Assembly (NCBI GenBank): GCA_963706835.1
Contig: CAVPOB010000025.1
Location: forward strand, 1 to 64,000
Length of the DNA stretch: 64,000 nucleotides
Source: CAVXYG01 sp963706835
GTDB lineage: Bacteria > Actinomycetota > Actinomycetes > S36-B12 > GCA-2699445
Direction: 5' to 3'
Shown: positions 1 through 8,357 of the stretch, piece after piece
Numbering within the stretch: position 1 is the first letter of the stretch
Layout: the number at the start of each line of letters is the position of its first letter
The notes under the pieces: generated by a model
The model's input: only the letters and a program-made list of their open reading frames with translations
The model's database searches: none
Told to the model about the DNA's origin: nothing
Program-made: the position numbers and the translations under genes

Positions 1-2
1 GC

Positions 3-2108
3 TCATGCACGTGTCCCGCTGCCGCGGCGGTGGCCGAGGTGTTCCAACCAGCCGACCAGCACACGATGCATGGCATCGGCGCCGACGATCTGGTTGCCCG
101 GTTCGGGGAGCGAGGTGGGCCAGACGAGCATCGCCCGGTCCTGCCAGCCACCCAGCCCGCCGTGACAGCCCACCAGGTCCTCGAACGCCGCCACCTCCTC
201 GAGGTCGTCGAGGAGGCTGTTCACCATGATGTCCGGCGACTCGGCCATCGACGCGGCGCGGAGCACGAAGCCAGCAGCGTGGGGGCCGAAGCGGGCCAGC
301 GGATCCTCGCCCCGCACGACCCCGTCGCGGACGTGGTTCTCACCTCCGGTGCCGATCGCGACCGGACCGTGGTCGGCCGTGTCGACGACGACGAAGGCGA
401 TTCCGGGATGGGCCACCAGCCCGGGAACCAGCGCCGGGAACCGCTCGGTCAGGTCCTGAAGGCTCAGCCGTCGGTGTTCGCCCGCCACGTAGACCAGACC
501 GAGGTTCCCGGAGCCGAACACCACGAACCGGTCCCCATCCGCGTTCTCGCCCCCGGACTCCTCAGGTGGTGACGGTTCGGCCTGCCCGGCCTGGTCCGCC
601 TCGGCGAAGCTCTGGGAGGCCACGCGATCCGCGACCCTGCCCAGGGCCCGGCCGAGCACCCCGTCCCGCTCGGCGGTCGAGGCCAGGAAGGAGCTCAGCT
701 GACCGCCGGCCTCCGCGTTCTGCAGGGCCGCCACGACGTCGACGTCGCTGAGCCGGTGGACGAGCGTAGCCAGGTCCTCCCCGTACCGGTCGGCGAACAC
801 CGCGCCCTGGGACTGCCCGTGATCGGACAGGACGACGATGTGGTAGCGCCGCGGGGCCACCTCGGCCACCTTCTCGATCTGGGCGAGCACAGCGTCGATG
901 CCCTCCAGCGCCGACAACGACTCCGGTTGCATGATCCCGGCGTGATGCGCGACGGCGTCGTAGTCGACGTAGTCGACGTAGATCGCCCGGCGCCCCCGAA
1001 GCATGGAGTCGGCCACGAGCGTGGTGTTGAGATCACGCAGGACACCGTTCAGTCCGGCGCGCTCCAAGGCGAAGTTCCATCCCCGGTGAACCCGCGGCCG
1101 GACGTCACGGCGTCTGGCCCGCATGGCCTGGAACCGTTCGCGGACGACCTCGCTGATCGTCCGGGACAACCCACGGGCCAGTCCCTCGGGCCTGGCGAGG
1201 AACTGGTAGACCGCCAGGCGAGCCTGGCGGCTCTCCTGCGCTCGGCCGATGGCGCTCATCGTGGCGAAGGCCGTCGGCGCGTCACCGGTGAACAGGTTGC
1301 CGATCGAGACGCCGTCGTCGACCAGCAGACCCTTGCCGTTCGAGTGGATCGCCTCGATATCCGCGGCGTCGCGCGGCCTGTTCGCCACGAACACCCGTCC
1401 GCTGGCGCGGTCGATCCACCGGAAGGCGGGGATGCCGTCGATGGTGCCGTGCAGGATGCCCATCTGGCTCGCCGGCGTCGTAGCGGGCAGCTTCGGACGC
1501 CACTCGACCATCCGGTGGGACCCGTCACGAACCCAGCGGGACAGCGTCGGCAGGGTGCCCGCACGCACTCCCCACTCCAGGACGGGGAAGGGCACCCCGT
1601 CGGCCTGCACGAACACCACGCCGGGAACCTCGGCGTCGGCGGGCGGTTGCGGACCGCGGCGGCGTGCCGTGCGCAGCAAGGTGGCCGTCACCGCCTCGTC
1701 GGTGCCCGCGGTGGCCACCCACACGAAGAAGGTCGATACCCCGGCCACGATCCACGCCGCGAGGAACGACGGCAGAAAGCCGGTCTCTCGCTCACCCGAG
1801 GAGACGTAGACGACAACCCAGATGACGAACGCCTGGAAGAAGAACCCAAGCAGGACGGCGCCGACCCATCCCAGGAGCACGGCTGCCCGGACGAGGACCG
1901 GGCGCAGCAACCCGCTGAAAACGAAGATCAAAAGCGCCGACGCGAGCGCCCTCTCCCACCCACCGACGTCGAAGCGCGGCACCAGCCACGAGGCGAGCAG
2001 GAGCCCCAACACCGCTCCTGTCAGACCGAGGAGAGCGCGACCAAAGTCCTCCCACCGAAGCCGGAGAGGCAGCGACACCCGCCGATCATCCGACACGGAC
2101 GCACACAC
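3..2108 (-). CDS. Membrane-anchored alkaline-phosphatase-superfamily phosphodiesterase with phage-holin-like N-terminus
   Basis: 701 residues. Residues about 24-135 form four hydrophobic segments like the phage holin family 4 fold that actinobacteria fuse to phosphodiesterases. From about residue 160 the type I phosphodiesterase/alkaline phosphatase fold follows: metal-binding D170 (FVQADG), a nucleophile motif with T210/T211 (LPATTPAS), YVDYVDYDAVAHHAG with D and H ligands near 380-392, LSDHGQSQG near 430, and a late GCHGGLGG histidine. All expected metal ligands appear present, so it should be active on a phosphodiester or phosphomonoester at the membrane; the substrate is unknown. The longest start is GTG; a GTG five codons in (VSDDRR) is also possible. 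It stands alone, reading toward the window edge. Confidence 0.85.
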   Translation of the reverse strand: MCASVSDDRRVSLPLRLRWEDFGRALLGLTGAVLGLLLASWLVPRFDVGGWERALASALLIFVFSGLLRPVLVRAAVLLGWVGAVLLGFFFQAFVIWVVVYVSSGERETGFLPSFLAAWIVAGVSTFFVWVATAGTDEAVTATLLRTARRRGPQPPADAEVPGVVFVQADGVPFPVLEWGVRAGTLPTLSRWVRDGSHRMVEWRPKLPATTPASQMGILHGTIDGIPAFRWIDRASGRVFVANRPRDAADIEAIHSNGKGLLVDDGVSIGNLFTGDAPTAFATMSAIGRAQESRQARLAVYQFLARPEGLARGLSRTISEVVRERFQAMRARRRDVRPRVHRGWNFALERAGLNGVLRDLNTTLVADSMLRGRRAIYVDYVDYDAVAHHAGIMQPESLSALEGIDAVLAQIEKVAEVAPRRYHIVVLSDHGQSQGAVFADRYGEDLATLVHRLSDVDVVAALQNAEAGGQLSSFLASTAERDGVLGRALGRVADRVASQSFAEADQAGQAEPSPPEESGGENADGDRFVVFGSGNLGLVYVAGEHRRLSLQDLTERFPALVPGLVAHPGIAFVVVDTADHGPVAIGTGGENHVRDGVVRGEDPLARFGPHAAGFVLRAASMAESPDIMVNSLLDDLEEVAAFEDLVGCHGGLGGWQDRAMLVWPTSLPEPGNQIVGADAMHRVLVGWLEHLGHRRGSGTRA

Positions 2109-3044
2109 TACGCGACCCGACGACCCACGCCGCGGCCGTCGAAGGGACGTGGACCGAGCAGTGCGCCTTCCTCGTGGTGGATCCAGCCTGCCCGCCGGCG
2201 AGCGCGAAGACGGCGGCCACGACCCCTGCGATGCGAAGTGCGTCGAGGTGGTCTTCTCCGAACTACCGTTCCTGCCACGGCAGACGAGGCAAGTGCGCAG
2301 GTGGGAGGCCGGATGGACTACCCCGAGCTGGCCGCAGGAAAGATGGGAGAGCGCTTGGGAGGAAGAGCCGCGTGGGCGATATGGGGCGAATATCCGCCGC
2401 TGGTCGTGATCGGCTCGTGCTCACTGACCGGAATCCGCCTCCTTGCTGTTGCTTGCCTGCCGGGTCGTGTCCGGATGCGGTCTCGAGCAGGCCTCTGACC
2501 TGGGACGACGAGAAGAGGTTCGGTTAACAGGTCACAGCTGACGCAAGGCCGCGCTCCCGGAGGCTTCGCCGTGAGCGGCGCGAGTCGGCTGTGGACACCA
2601 AGAGCCCCGCAGGTCGCCCGGGCGCCCCACCCTGGACCGGCCGCGTTAGTGATCAGGGCGAGGAGGATCAGGGCGAGGGGCGTGCGTGCCGAGCCCGATC
2701 AGCATGTAGCCGTTCTGGCGTAGCTGGCTGAATACCATTGGGGGGCGACGTCGACCCGGTTTCGAAAGGCTTCTTCCGGCAACGCCTTCCAACCGGGCCA
2801 CGATGACGGGATCAGTGCTCGCAGCACGACAACCGCGATCACCAGCCACAGCCCCAGCTGGAGCGAGCGACGCAGCGCACGTACACACGGCCCGGTGCAG
2901 GCTCGATGTGTTGGCCGAGTACGAGCGGTCGGACAGGCCAGCAGCGCATATGACTGCTTCCGACTCTGGCGCCACGGACCGTAGCCCACCCCGTTCGCAT
3001 GCACCAGCCTTGTCAGACCCGGCCGCCCGGCACGGCCATGCGGA
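2109..3044. other. Gene-poor stretch without a recognisable gene
   Basis: About 940 bases where open frames on both strands are arginine/serine-rich and have no motifs. On the minus strand near 2715-2890 a short hydrophobic run (GLWLVIAVVVLRAL) and just upstream of the phosphodiesterase another (RIAGVVAAVFALAGG) look like scraps of membrane proteins but I cannot assign them. Together with the integrase fragment to the right this looks like a scar of a decayed insertion. Confidence 0.5.
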
Positions 3045-3190
3045 TGCAACGTCCGACGCCACACGGCTGTGCGCCGCCAAGCGGGAGATCTCCTCCAGCG
3101 GCAGACCGCTCTCCGACGGCAGCGAAGCGAAGCTGTGCCGCTGCTCTCGAGCCGTCCACTCAGCCGGGTCGACCCCCTCGGCGGCGCGTG
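3045..3190 (-). pseudogene. Tyrosine recombinase (phage integrase) C-terminal remnant
   Basis: One minus-strand frame reads EGVDPAEWTAREQRHSFASL followed by PSESGLPLEEISRLAAHS. This matches the box II region of actinobacterial tyrosine recombinases (usual form: PRELRHTF, SLLSDSGVPIEEISRLVGH), including the catalytic R-H pair. The similarity stops after about 48 residues: the final motif with the nucleophilic tyrosine is missing and the upstream catalytic domain is absent. It is therefore a fragment, probably from an integrated element that has since been lost. The family call is by eye. Confidence 0.6.
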
Positions 3191-3468
3191 GCCACCGTGC
3201 GAACTCCCCCGTGCGCCGCTCCTGTGACTGCTGGTGTGGTGTGAGGCTGTTAGGGGCGTGAAAGCTCTTTCCACTCCGTCAAACGCACCCGCTCTACCGC
3301 GCCGGAGTCGCCTCCCGCGTAGGGAGAACCTTGGTGCTCATCCGGCGCTGCGTGACCTGACGCCCCGACCGCGGGTCGCGATCGACAGCACGGAGGGGCC
3401 AACGCAACGCTCCACCACGCGGGGAGTTGTGGTCGGTGGCCATCCGTCGCGTCTGAGTGCGGCGGTCG

Positions 3469-4038
3469 TCAGCCCTTGGAGGAACCGGGGTGAGCTACTG
3501 ACCTCCGACGCCGCGCTCGCGTCAGGGTCACCTTCGCGAGGATCGCCATCACTGCAGCGACGAAGTTGACGAAGACGTCGGCAGGGTCGAACACGCGGCT
3601 GGGCAGAAACATCTGAATAGCCTCGTCGAGCGCTCCGAGAAGCGTCGCCGCCCCGATCGCGAGCAACGCGGGTACGCGAACGCGGCGACGGTGGCTCACC
3701 CGTTCAGTGAGCGCCCCATGAACGAAGACGGCCACCACGCCGTACTCGATGAGATGAGTGCGCTCTTGTGGGAGCGCCATCCGGATGAACACCATGAGGT
3801 AGACGGCGGCGACCCCCAGCGCGACTCCGATTTCCGTCCCGCGCGGTCGGATCTTCAGCGAAAGCGCCACAGTCGAGGCCAAGATCAGCCACGCACCAAG
3901 AACGAAGGCGCCGTCGAGTAGTCCTCGATCGCGCAGTTCGTCCGCCAGCGTCCGCGCCAGACCTAGGGTTGAGTAGATCGCCACCACCACGAGCAGCGTC
4001 CACGCCCAGAGGCGGCGCTCGCGATCAGAGGAGAACAT
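3469..4038 (-). CDS. VanZ-like membrane protein
   Basis: 189 residues from the ATG at 4038; a GTG three codons earlier (4047) is possible. Four to five hydrophobic segments with the VanZ family pattern: THLIEYGVVAVFVHGAL in the middle and GALDEAIQMFLPSRVFDP with a following ADVFVNFVAA near the C-terminus. VanZ domains are integral membrane and associated with glycopeptide tolerance in some Gram-positives, but most actinobacterial members have no known role. There is no vancomycin cluster here, so I would not infer resistance. No operon partners: the gene is flanked by long non-coding stretches. Confidence 0.75.
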   Translation of the reverse strand: MFSSDRERRLWAWTLLVVVAIYSTLGLARTLADELRDRGLLDGAFVLGAWLILASTVALSLKIRPRGTEIGVALGVAAVYLMVFIRMALPQERTHLIEYGVVAVFVHGALTERVSHRRRVRVPALLAIGAATLLGALDEAIQMFLPSRVFDPADVFVNFVAAVMAILAKVTLTRARRRRSVAHPGSSKG

Positions 4039-4536
4039 GGCCACCACCGAGGCCTCGCCGGTTTCGCGCCATACATTTCGCTGGAGCGGTATCGATCATC
4101 GTTACACTCGTCAGAGCGGCGACCGCGGCGCCGGTCGCCAAGAGAGTCGCACGGCTGCTATGAGTCGTCCCCTCATCCAGATTGTCCCTTCCCGAGCGCC
4201 GCCCACCAAGCGGGGAACAGCCCCATCCGGCGCTGGGGGAGCCCTAAGTGACCGTGATCGGCGACGGTGGAAGGGACCGTCCCCGCGACGAGCCTGAGGG
4301 CGCACCCGGCGGTGCCCCGTCAATGACCCAGGAGGCGCGAGTGGCAACGGCGTGGCTATCAGGCCGAGTCCGGTGGGCCGGCGTCGGCTAGTGCGTGTCC
4401 GCTACCAGCTCCCCCAGCTGAATCACGGTGCTGAAACGGGGCAAGCAGAGTGGCTCAGCGGGCTGTGGCCGCCTTTCGTGCTCGGGTGGTAGGGGCGTAG
4501 CGTCGGCGACACGGTGTCCACGAAGAGGAGATCGCC
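4039..4536. other. Intergenic stretch without a recognisable gene
   Basis: About 500 bases between the VanZ and dehalogenase genes, which diverge. I see no conserved protein motif in any frame. The ribosome site of the dehalogenase (GAGGAG at 4525-4530) lies at its right end, so its promoter should be inside. Confidence 0.5.
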
Positions 4537-5412
4537 ATGGATCGCCCCGTCGGCGTGGTCGACTTCACCCCGGACCCAGGTCTGTTCCCGTTCGAGTCCC
4601 GATGGTTCACCAGCTCGGTGGGTCCTGTGCACTACGTCGACGAAGGGAGCGGGCGAACGCTGCTATTGCTGCACGGGAACCCCGATTGGAGCTTTCTCTA
4701 CCGCAAGATCGTCAGCGCGCTCCGCAACGACTTCCGCTGTGTGGTGCCTGACTACCCGGGCTTCGGCCTGTCCGCCCATCCGCCCGGCTACGGCTACACA
4801 CCCGCCGAGCACGCCTCCGTCATCGCCGAGTTGGTCGAGGCGCTCGACCTGACCGACATGGTTGTCATGGGCCAGGACTGGGGCGGACCCATCGGCATGG
4901 ACATCGCCTCACGCAACCCTGAACGGGTGCACGGTCTGGTGATGGGTAATACCTGGTTCTGGCCTGGCGACGACCGTCTCATGAAGGTCTTCAGCAAGAC
5001 GCTGGGAACTGGGCCCATACAGTGGCTGATCAGGAATCGGAACGTCTTCGTTACCCAGCTGATGAAGCGATCGCTGCGGGTGACGCTCTCCGACAAGGAG
5101 TTCGCCCACTACACCGACGTGGTGCCCACTCCCGAGTCGCGAGAAGGCATCGCCGTGTTTCCCAAGCAGATCCTCGACGCCCATCCGTGGCTCAGGGATC
5201 TGGAGAATCGGGTGGCAACCGCGCTCGCCGACAAGACCGTGGTGCTGATCTTCGGTCGCAAGGACCCGGCCCTGGCCAGTGACGCCACCATCGGGCGGTG
5301 GCGAACCGCGTTCCCCAAGGCGACCCTCGTCGAACTCCCCGAAGCCGGCCACTACATCCAAGAGGACGCACCCGACGAGATCGCCGACGCGATCCGTACC
5401 GCATTCGCCTGA
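4537..5412 (+). CDS. Haloalkane dehalogenase-like alpha/beta hydrolase (subfamily III-like)
   Basis: 291 residues, the usual length. The oxyanion motif HGNPDWSFLYR starts at H46. The nucleophile elbow GQDWGGPIG places D114 as nucleophile and W115 and N48 as halide-binding residues; D243 (GRKDPA) is the likely acid and H272 (EAGHYIQED) the general base. An aspartate nucleophile followed by tryptophan, with asparagine in HGNP, is the haloalkane dehalogenase signature rather than that of an esterase. The HGNPxWSF/QDWGG wording fits subfamily III (DmbC/DrbA-like), which tends to be oligomeric with low activity. It hydrolyses carbon-halogen bonds to alcohol and halide; the natural substrate is unknown. 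ATG is preceded by GAGGAG at good spacing. No further degradation genes adjoin it. Confidence 0.8.
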   Translation: MDRPVGVVDFTPDPGLFPFESRWFTSSVGPVHYVDEGSGRTLLLLHGNPDWSFLYRKIVSALRNDFRCVVPDYPGFGLSAHPPGYGYTPAEHASVIAELVEALDLTDMVVMGQDWGGPIGMDIASRNPERVHGLVMGNTWFWPGDDRLMKVFSKTLGTGPIQWLIRNRNVFVTQLMKRSLRVTLSDKEFAHYTDVVPTPESREGIAVFPKQILDAHPWLRDLENRVATALADKTVVLIFGRKDPALASDATIGRWRTAFPKATLVELPEAGHYIQEDAPDEIADAIRTAFA

Positions 5413-5544
5413 CTCGCCAGGCCCTGGCGGGCGCGCGCCGGTGCGCTGGCGGGTCGACCTTCCCGCTCCCGCAGTGCCGGGTCGACGGTCCGGTTGGCTC
5501 CACCGCCGACCGCCACAGCTACCCCGCATCCACCCGTTCTTTGT

Positions 5545-5559
5545 TGACCGACTGGGTCA
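5545..5559. promoter_or_regulatory. Likely operator of the broken TetR gene
   Basis: TGACC and GGTCA, separated by five bases, form a perfect inverted repeat 20 bases upstream of the TetR remnant start. Such a repeat at this spot is the usual autoregulatory operator of TetR-family genes. With the repressor gone it may be orphaned. Confidence 0.5.
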
Positions 5560-5579
5560 GTTATGCCGCAATGCTGGCC

Positions 5580-6113
5580 ATGCCTCGCCAGATACGGCCG
5601 GAGCGGTTCGCCGCCAGGGTGGCGGCGTCCGCGTAGGTGTTCGTGGCGCACGGGTTCCAGCGTGCGCAGGTGCGGGACGTCGCGGACGTGCTCGGGATCG
5701 GCAAGGGCGCCCTCTACGGGTACGCGACGGGCGAGCTCGCGCTGTTCTGCGCGGCGCTGCGGTACGCGGACGGGGTTGAGCCGCTGCCGGACCGGTCGCT
5801 GATCCCGGTGGCGCCCGCGCAGCCGGACGCCACCACAGGGCCGAAGGAGCTGGTCGGGGTCGTGTCCGACCTGTTCCGGCGGCTGTCGGCGAACCGGGTC
5901 GCGATCAAGCTGGTCGACCGGTGCGCACAGCACCGAATGCGACTGCCGTGGCGGTGGTCCGGTGCCGGCTGCAACCCGACGCGGGACACCGCCGCCACCT
6001 TCACATCAGCCGGGTTCGACACCGATGCATTGCGGCGTATTGAGGTCCCGGGAATGCCCCTGACCCGGGAATGGATCACAGGCATGCTGCCGGCGTCCGA
6101 CACCGCGTCCTGA
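5580..6113 (+). pseudogene. Mosaic remnant: TetR N-terminus joined to a methyltransferase C-terminus
   Basis: From ATG 5580 the frame reads MPRQIRPERFAARVAASA, meets an in-frame TAG at 5634-5636, and continues VFVAHGFQRAQVRDVADVLG then IGKGALYGYATGELALF. This is the helix-turn-helix domain of a TetR-family repressor with an amber codon in its first helix. The ligand-binding domain is mostly absent: from about 5925 the frame instead reads HRMRLPWRWSGAGCNPTRDT then AATFTSAGF and PGMPLTREWITGML. That resembles the C-terminal end of small SAM methyltransferases (usual wording: GGCHLTRDT..IEAAGF). So two unrelated gene ends seem fused by a deletion, on top of a stop codon. Initiation at GTG 5637 could make a short protein, but it would lack helix 1. 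Confidence 0.65.
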
Positions 6114-6208
6114 ACGCTCCCGTGTCGGGTGCGCTGTCACGGCACGACGTTCCGTCTTCGGGCAACGGCGTAGGCGTAGAGCGTGGCTGCTCTGTTGCTT
6201 CACCTCTT

Positions 6209-6244
6209 GACAATACACTTGTCGTTCTGACAACTTACCTGTCA
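6209..6244. promoter_or_regulatory. Two tandem MarR-type operator boxes over the marR start
   Basis: GACAA-TACAC-TTGTC (6209-6223) and TGACA-ACTTACC-TGTCA (6229-6244-ish) are two palindromic boxes with the same half-sites, one helical pitch or so apart. The second runs into the ATG at 6244. TTGACA at 6208 can serve as a -35. There is no Shine-Dalgarno sequence between the boxes and the ATG, so the transcript may be leaderless. The layout suits tight autorepression by the encoded MarR protein. Confidence 0.6.
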
Positions 6245-6660
6245 TGAGCGAAATCCAAGCACTCCTCGACGAAGTCAGGTTGCTGCGTAATCGGCTTGTC
6301 GAGGTGTCGGCCGAGCTGAACGAGCGCGCGGGCGTCAGCCCGCCGCAGCGTGCGGTGCTGGAGCAGCTGCACCGGTCGGGAGCCGACACCGTCCCCGGGA
6401 TTGCGCGGGCACGCAACGTCACTCGCCAGCACATCCAGACCATCGTCAACGACCTCGTCGCGCTCGGGTTGGCGCAGCTCGAGCCGAACCCGACTCACCG
6501 ACGCTCCCCGTTGATCGCGTTACGGGACAGCGGTTCCCGGGTCATCCAGGAGATCCTCGCGACCGAGAGCCGCTACCTGGCGGACCATCTGGCAGATCTG
6601 GACGTCCGCGCGGTCCGGGCGGCGACTCGCACCCTGGCCGACCTGCGCCAGCGACTCTGA
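6244..6660 (+). CDS. MarR-family transcriptional regulator
   Basis: 138 residues. The winged-helix core is clear: SPPQRAVLEQLHRSGADTVP, then GIARARNVTRQHIQTIVNDL (recognition helix) and GLAQLEPNPTHRRSPLIAL (wing). Short N- and C-terminal helices for dimerisation flank it. First gene of a three-gene operon with a methyltransferase (11-base gap) and a DUF2306 membrane protein (4-base overlap). Two boxes with GACA/TGTC half-sites overlap its promoter and start codon, so autorepression relieved by a small ligand is likely. The start is fixed by the box at the ATG and by the absence of upstream homology. Confidence 0.85.
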   Translation: MSEIQALLDEVRLLRNRLVEVSAELNERAGVSPPQRAVLEQLHRSGADTVPGIARARNVTRQHIQTIVNDLVALGLAQLEPNPTHRRSPLIALRDSGSRVIQEILATESRYLADHLADLDVRAVRAATRTLADLRQRL

Positions 6661-6671
6661 ACGGAGAACCC

Positions 6672-7301
6672 GTGTCCGCGATCGCAGAACACCTTCACGA
6701 CCAGTTCCGACTACCACGAGGACCCCTGGGCCGGCTGGCCGGCTGGGTGATGGCGACCCGCCCGTCGAACCGGGCCCGCAGCGGCTGGACCGTGGACCTG
6801 CTCCAGCTCGCACCGAACGCCCGCGTCCTGGAGCTGGGCTACGGACCGGGCCTGGGCATCCAGGCCGCCCTGCGTGCCGCGCCCGACGGTCACGTCACCG
6901 GGCTGGACCATTCCCTGGTCATGCGAGCCACGGCCTCCCGGCGGAACGCCGCCGCCATCCGCTCCGGGCGAGCCCTGCTCCTGGTCGGCGACGCCCAGGA
7001 CCCGCCGGATGGCCTCGGCACCTTCGACGCCATCTTCGGCTGCAACGTCTGGCTGTTCTGGCCCGGCCCCGTCGCCACGCTCAGCCGCCTGGCCGCCCTG
7101 CTGCGACCGGGCGGCCGGATCGCCGTGACTCACCAACCCCGTGGCGGCTCCGCCGGGCCGGCCGACACCACCGCCGCCACGAACCAGCTCGAGGCCCACC
7201 TGCTCGGAGCCGGGCTGACCGGTCTGCGACGCTGCCGTCTCGACCTGCAGCCGACCCCCGCCGTCTGCGTGCTGGCCACGTCCCGCGGAGTGACGCGATG
7301 A
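6672..7301 (+). CDS. Class I SAM-dependent methyltransferase
   Basis: 209 residues from GTG 6672, preceded by ACGGAGAA. Motif I is VLELGYGPGLG (residues 52-62), followed by an acidic residue in VTGLDHSLVM, motif II around FDAIFGCNVWLFW and motif III at LLRPGGRIAVT. This is the UbiE/small-molecule methyltransferase layout. The substrate cannot be told from sequence. It is co-transcribed with marR and overlaps the next gene by four bases, so its activity probably relates to the signal sensed by the MarR protein, for example detoxification of a small phenolic or thiol compound (inference). Confidence 0.8.
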   Translation: MSAIAEHLHDQFRLPRGPLGRLAGWVMATRPSNRARSGWTVDLLQLAPNARVLELGYGPGLGIQAALRAAPDGHVTGLDHSLVMRATASRRNAAAIRSGRALLLVGDAQDPPDGLGTFDAIFGCNVWLFWPGPVATLSRLAALLRPGGRIAVTHQPRGGSAGPADTTAATNQLEAHLLGAGLTGLRRCRLDLQPTPAVCVLATSRGVTR

Positions 7302-7993
7302 CCATCACGACCCGACCACTGCCGGCCGCGCGGCCCGACCGCGCCATTCCCGCGCTAGCCGGGCGCGCCGCACGAGCCGCACGAACCGCCGGATGGTGGG
7401 TGCTCCTGGCGGTCTGCGCGATCTACGCCGTCTTCGCGATCACGCTGGGGGTGGCCGAGATCCTCTCCTGGGTCGGCATCGTAGACGCCAAGCCGCGCGC
7501 GATATCGCTCGTCTTCGTCCTGCACGCCCTGGCCGGCGGTGTCTGCCTGCCGGCCGGGGCGTTGCAGTTCAGCTCCCGGCTGCGGAGCCGCCGGCCCCGG
7601 GTTCACCGCCTTGCCGGCCGGACCTACGTGACCGCCGTCTGGATCGCCAGCACAGCAGGACTGGGCAGCGCCGTCCTCTTCGACGTCGGCTCGGCCGCCA
7701 AGACCGGGTTCATCGCCGCCGCCATCCTCTGGTTCACCACGACCACGATCGGACTCGTCCTGATCCGCCGCGGCCAGGTCCGGCGACACCGCGAGTGGAT
7801 GATCCGCAGCTTCGCCCTGAGCCTGTTCTTCGTCACCTTCGAGCCCTGGACAGCAGCGCTACGAGCCGGCGGCCTGCCCGAACCCCTCACCTACCCCGTG
7901 GGACTGGTGACGGCCTGGTCGGTCAACCTGCTCGCCGCCGAGGCCCGCATCCGGCTCGCCCGCCGAACACCCCAGGTCACCCGCCGCGCGTGA
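7298..7993 (+). CDS. DUF2306 integral membrane protein
   Basis: 231 residues, starting in an ATGA overlap with the methyltransferase stop. About six hydrophobic segments: residues 30-55, 68-88, 110-130, 135-152, 165-182 and 195-215. The conserved-looking pieces HALAGGVCLPAGALQFSSRL, PRVHRLAGRTYV and RHREWMIRSFALSLFFVTF are characteristic of DUF2306, a family related to cytochrome-b561-like four-helix proteins through its spaced histidines. Function unknown. Third gene of the marR operon; nothing convincing follows before the convergent kinase gene. Confidence 0.8.
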   Translation: MTITTRPLPAARPDRAIPALAGRAARAARTAGWWVLLAVCAIYAVFAITLGVAEILSWVGIVDAKPRAISLVFVLHALAGGVCLPAGALQFSSRLRSRRPRVHRLAGRTYVTAVWIASTAGLGSAVLFDVGSAAKTGFIAAAILWFTTTTIGLVLIRRGQVRRHREWMIRSFALSLFFVTFEPWTAALRAGGLPEPLTYPVGLVTAWSVNLLAAEARIRLARRTPQVTRRA

Positions 7994-8060
7994 TGGACCG
8001 GCGGGCGGTGTTCGGGACCTGGGCTCAGCTCATGAGCGCGGTGAAGCGTCCGGCTCGGCC

Positions 8061-8312
8061 GATCAGGCCGACCAGGTCGGCCCGGCCGTCATCGAGGATG
8101 TCTGCTTCGACTTCACCCACCCGCGGACCTGGCGGGCGGCGTTCGACGGCATCGGTTCGATGTTGCCGGCGGGGAGTGGGCGAACGGCCTTCGTCGACGC
8201 CATGGACGTCGGGGTCGTGGCGCTGCGGGACCACGCCGAGCATGCCAACCGGGGATGGACGATCACCGGTCCCCGAGCCCCGACCTACGACGAGGTGGCC
8301 TGGCAGCCGGCG
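8061..8312 (+). pseudogene. NmrA-like NAD(P)-binding protein remnant, internally deleted
   Basis: A single frame reads EDVCFDFTHPRTWRAAFDGI then directly GRTAFVDAMDVGVVALRDHA and EHANRGWTITGPRAPTYDEV. The first piece matches the strand-3/helix region of NmrA-type atypical short-chain dehydrogenases (usual: VRFDFTDPATWDAAFEGV). The second matches a region that should lie some 80 or more residues further on (GRTAFVDARDIGAVAA..HANRAYTLTGPEALTYAEVA). The nucleotide-binding GxxGxxG motif and the middle of the protein are missing, so this is a deleted copy. It reads into the 3' end of the convergent kinase gene. Confidence 0.6.
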
Positions 8313-8357
8313 GGACCGGGGACGCCCACGACGTCCTGGGCCGCGATCCCACTCGCC

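Noticed and set aside
756..2498. Long plus-strand open frame (about 580 codons) over the left-end gene
   Set aside because: It is antisense to the phosphodiesterase gene, is rich in R, G, H, Q and has no motif; high-GC DNA keeps such shadow frames open.
3469..4038. Vancomycin/teicoplanin resistance
   Set aside because: VanZ-like proteins are widespread; no vanHAX or vanRS genes are present.
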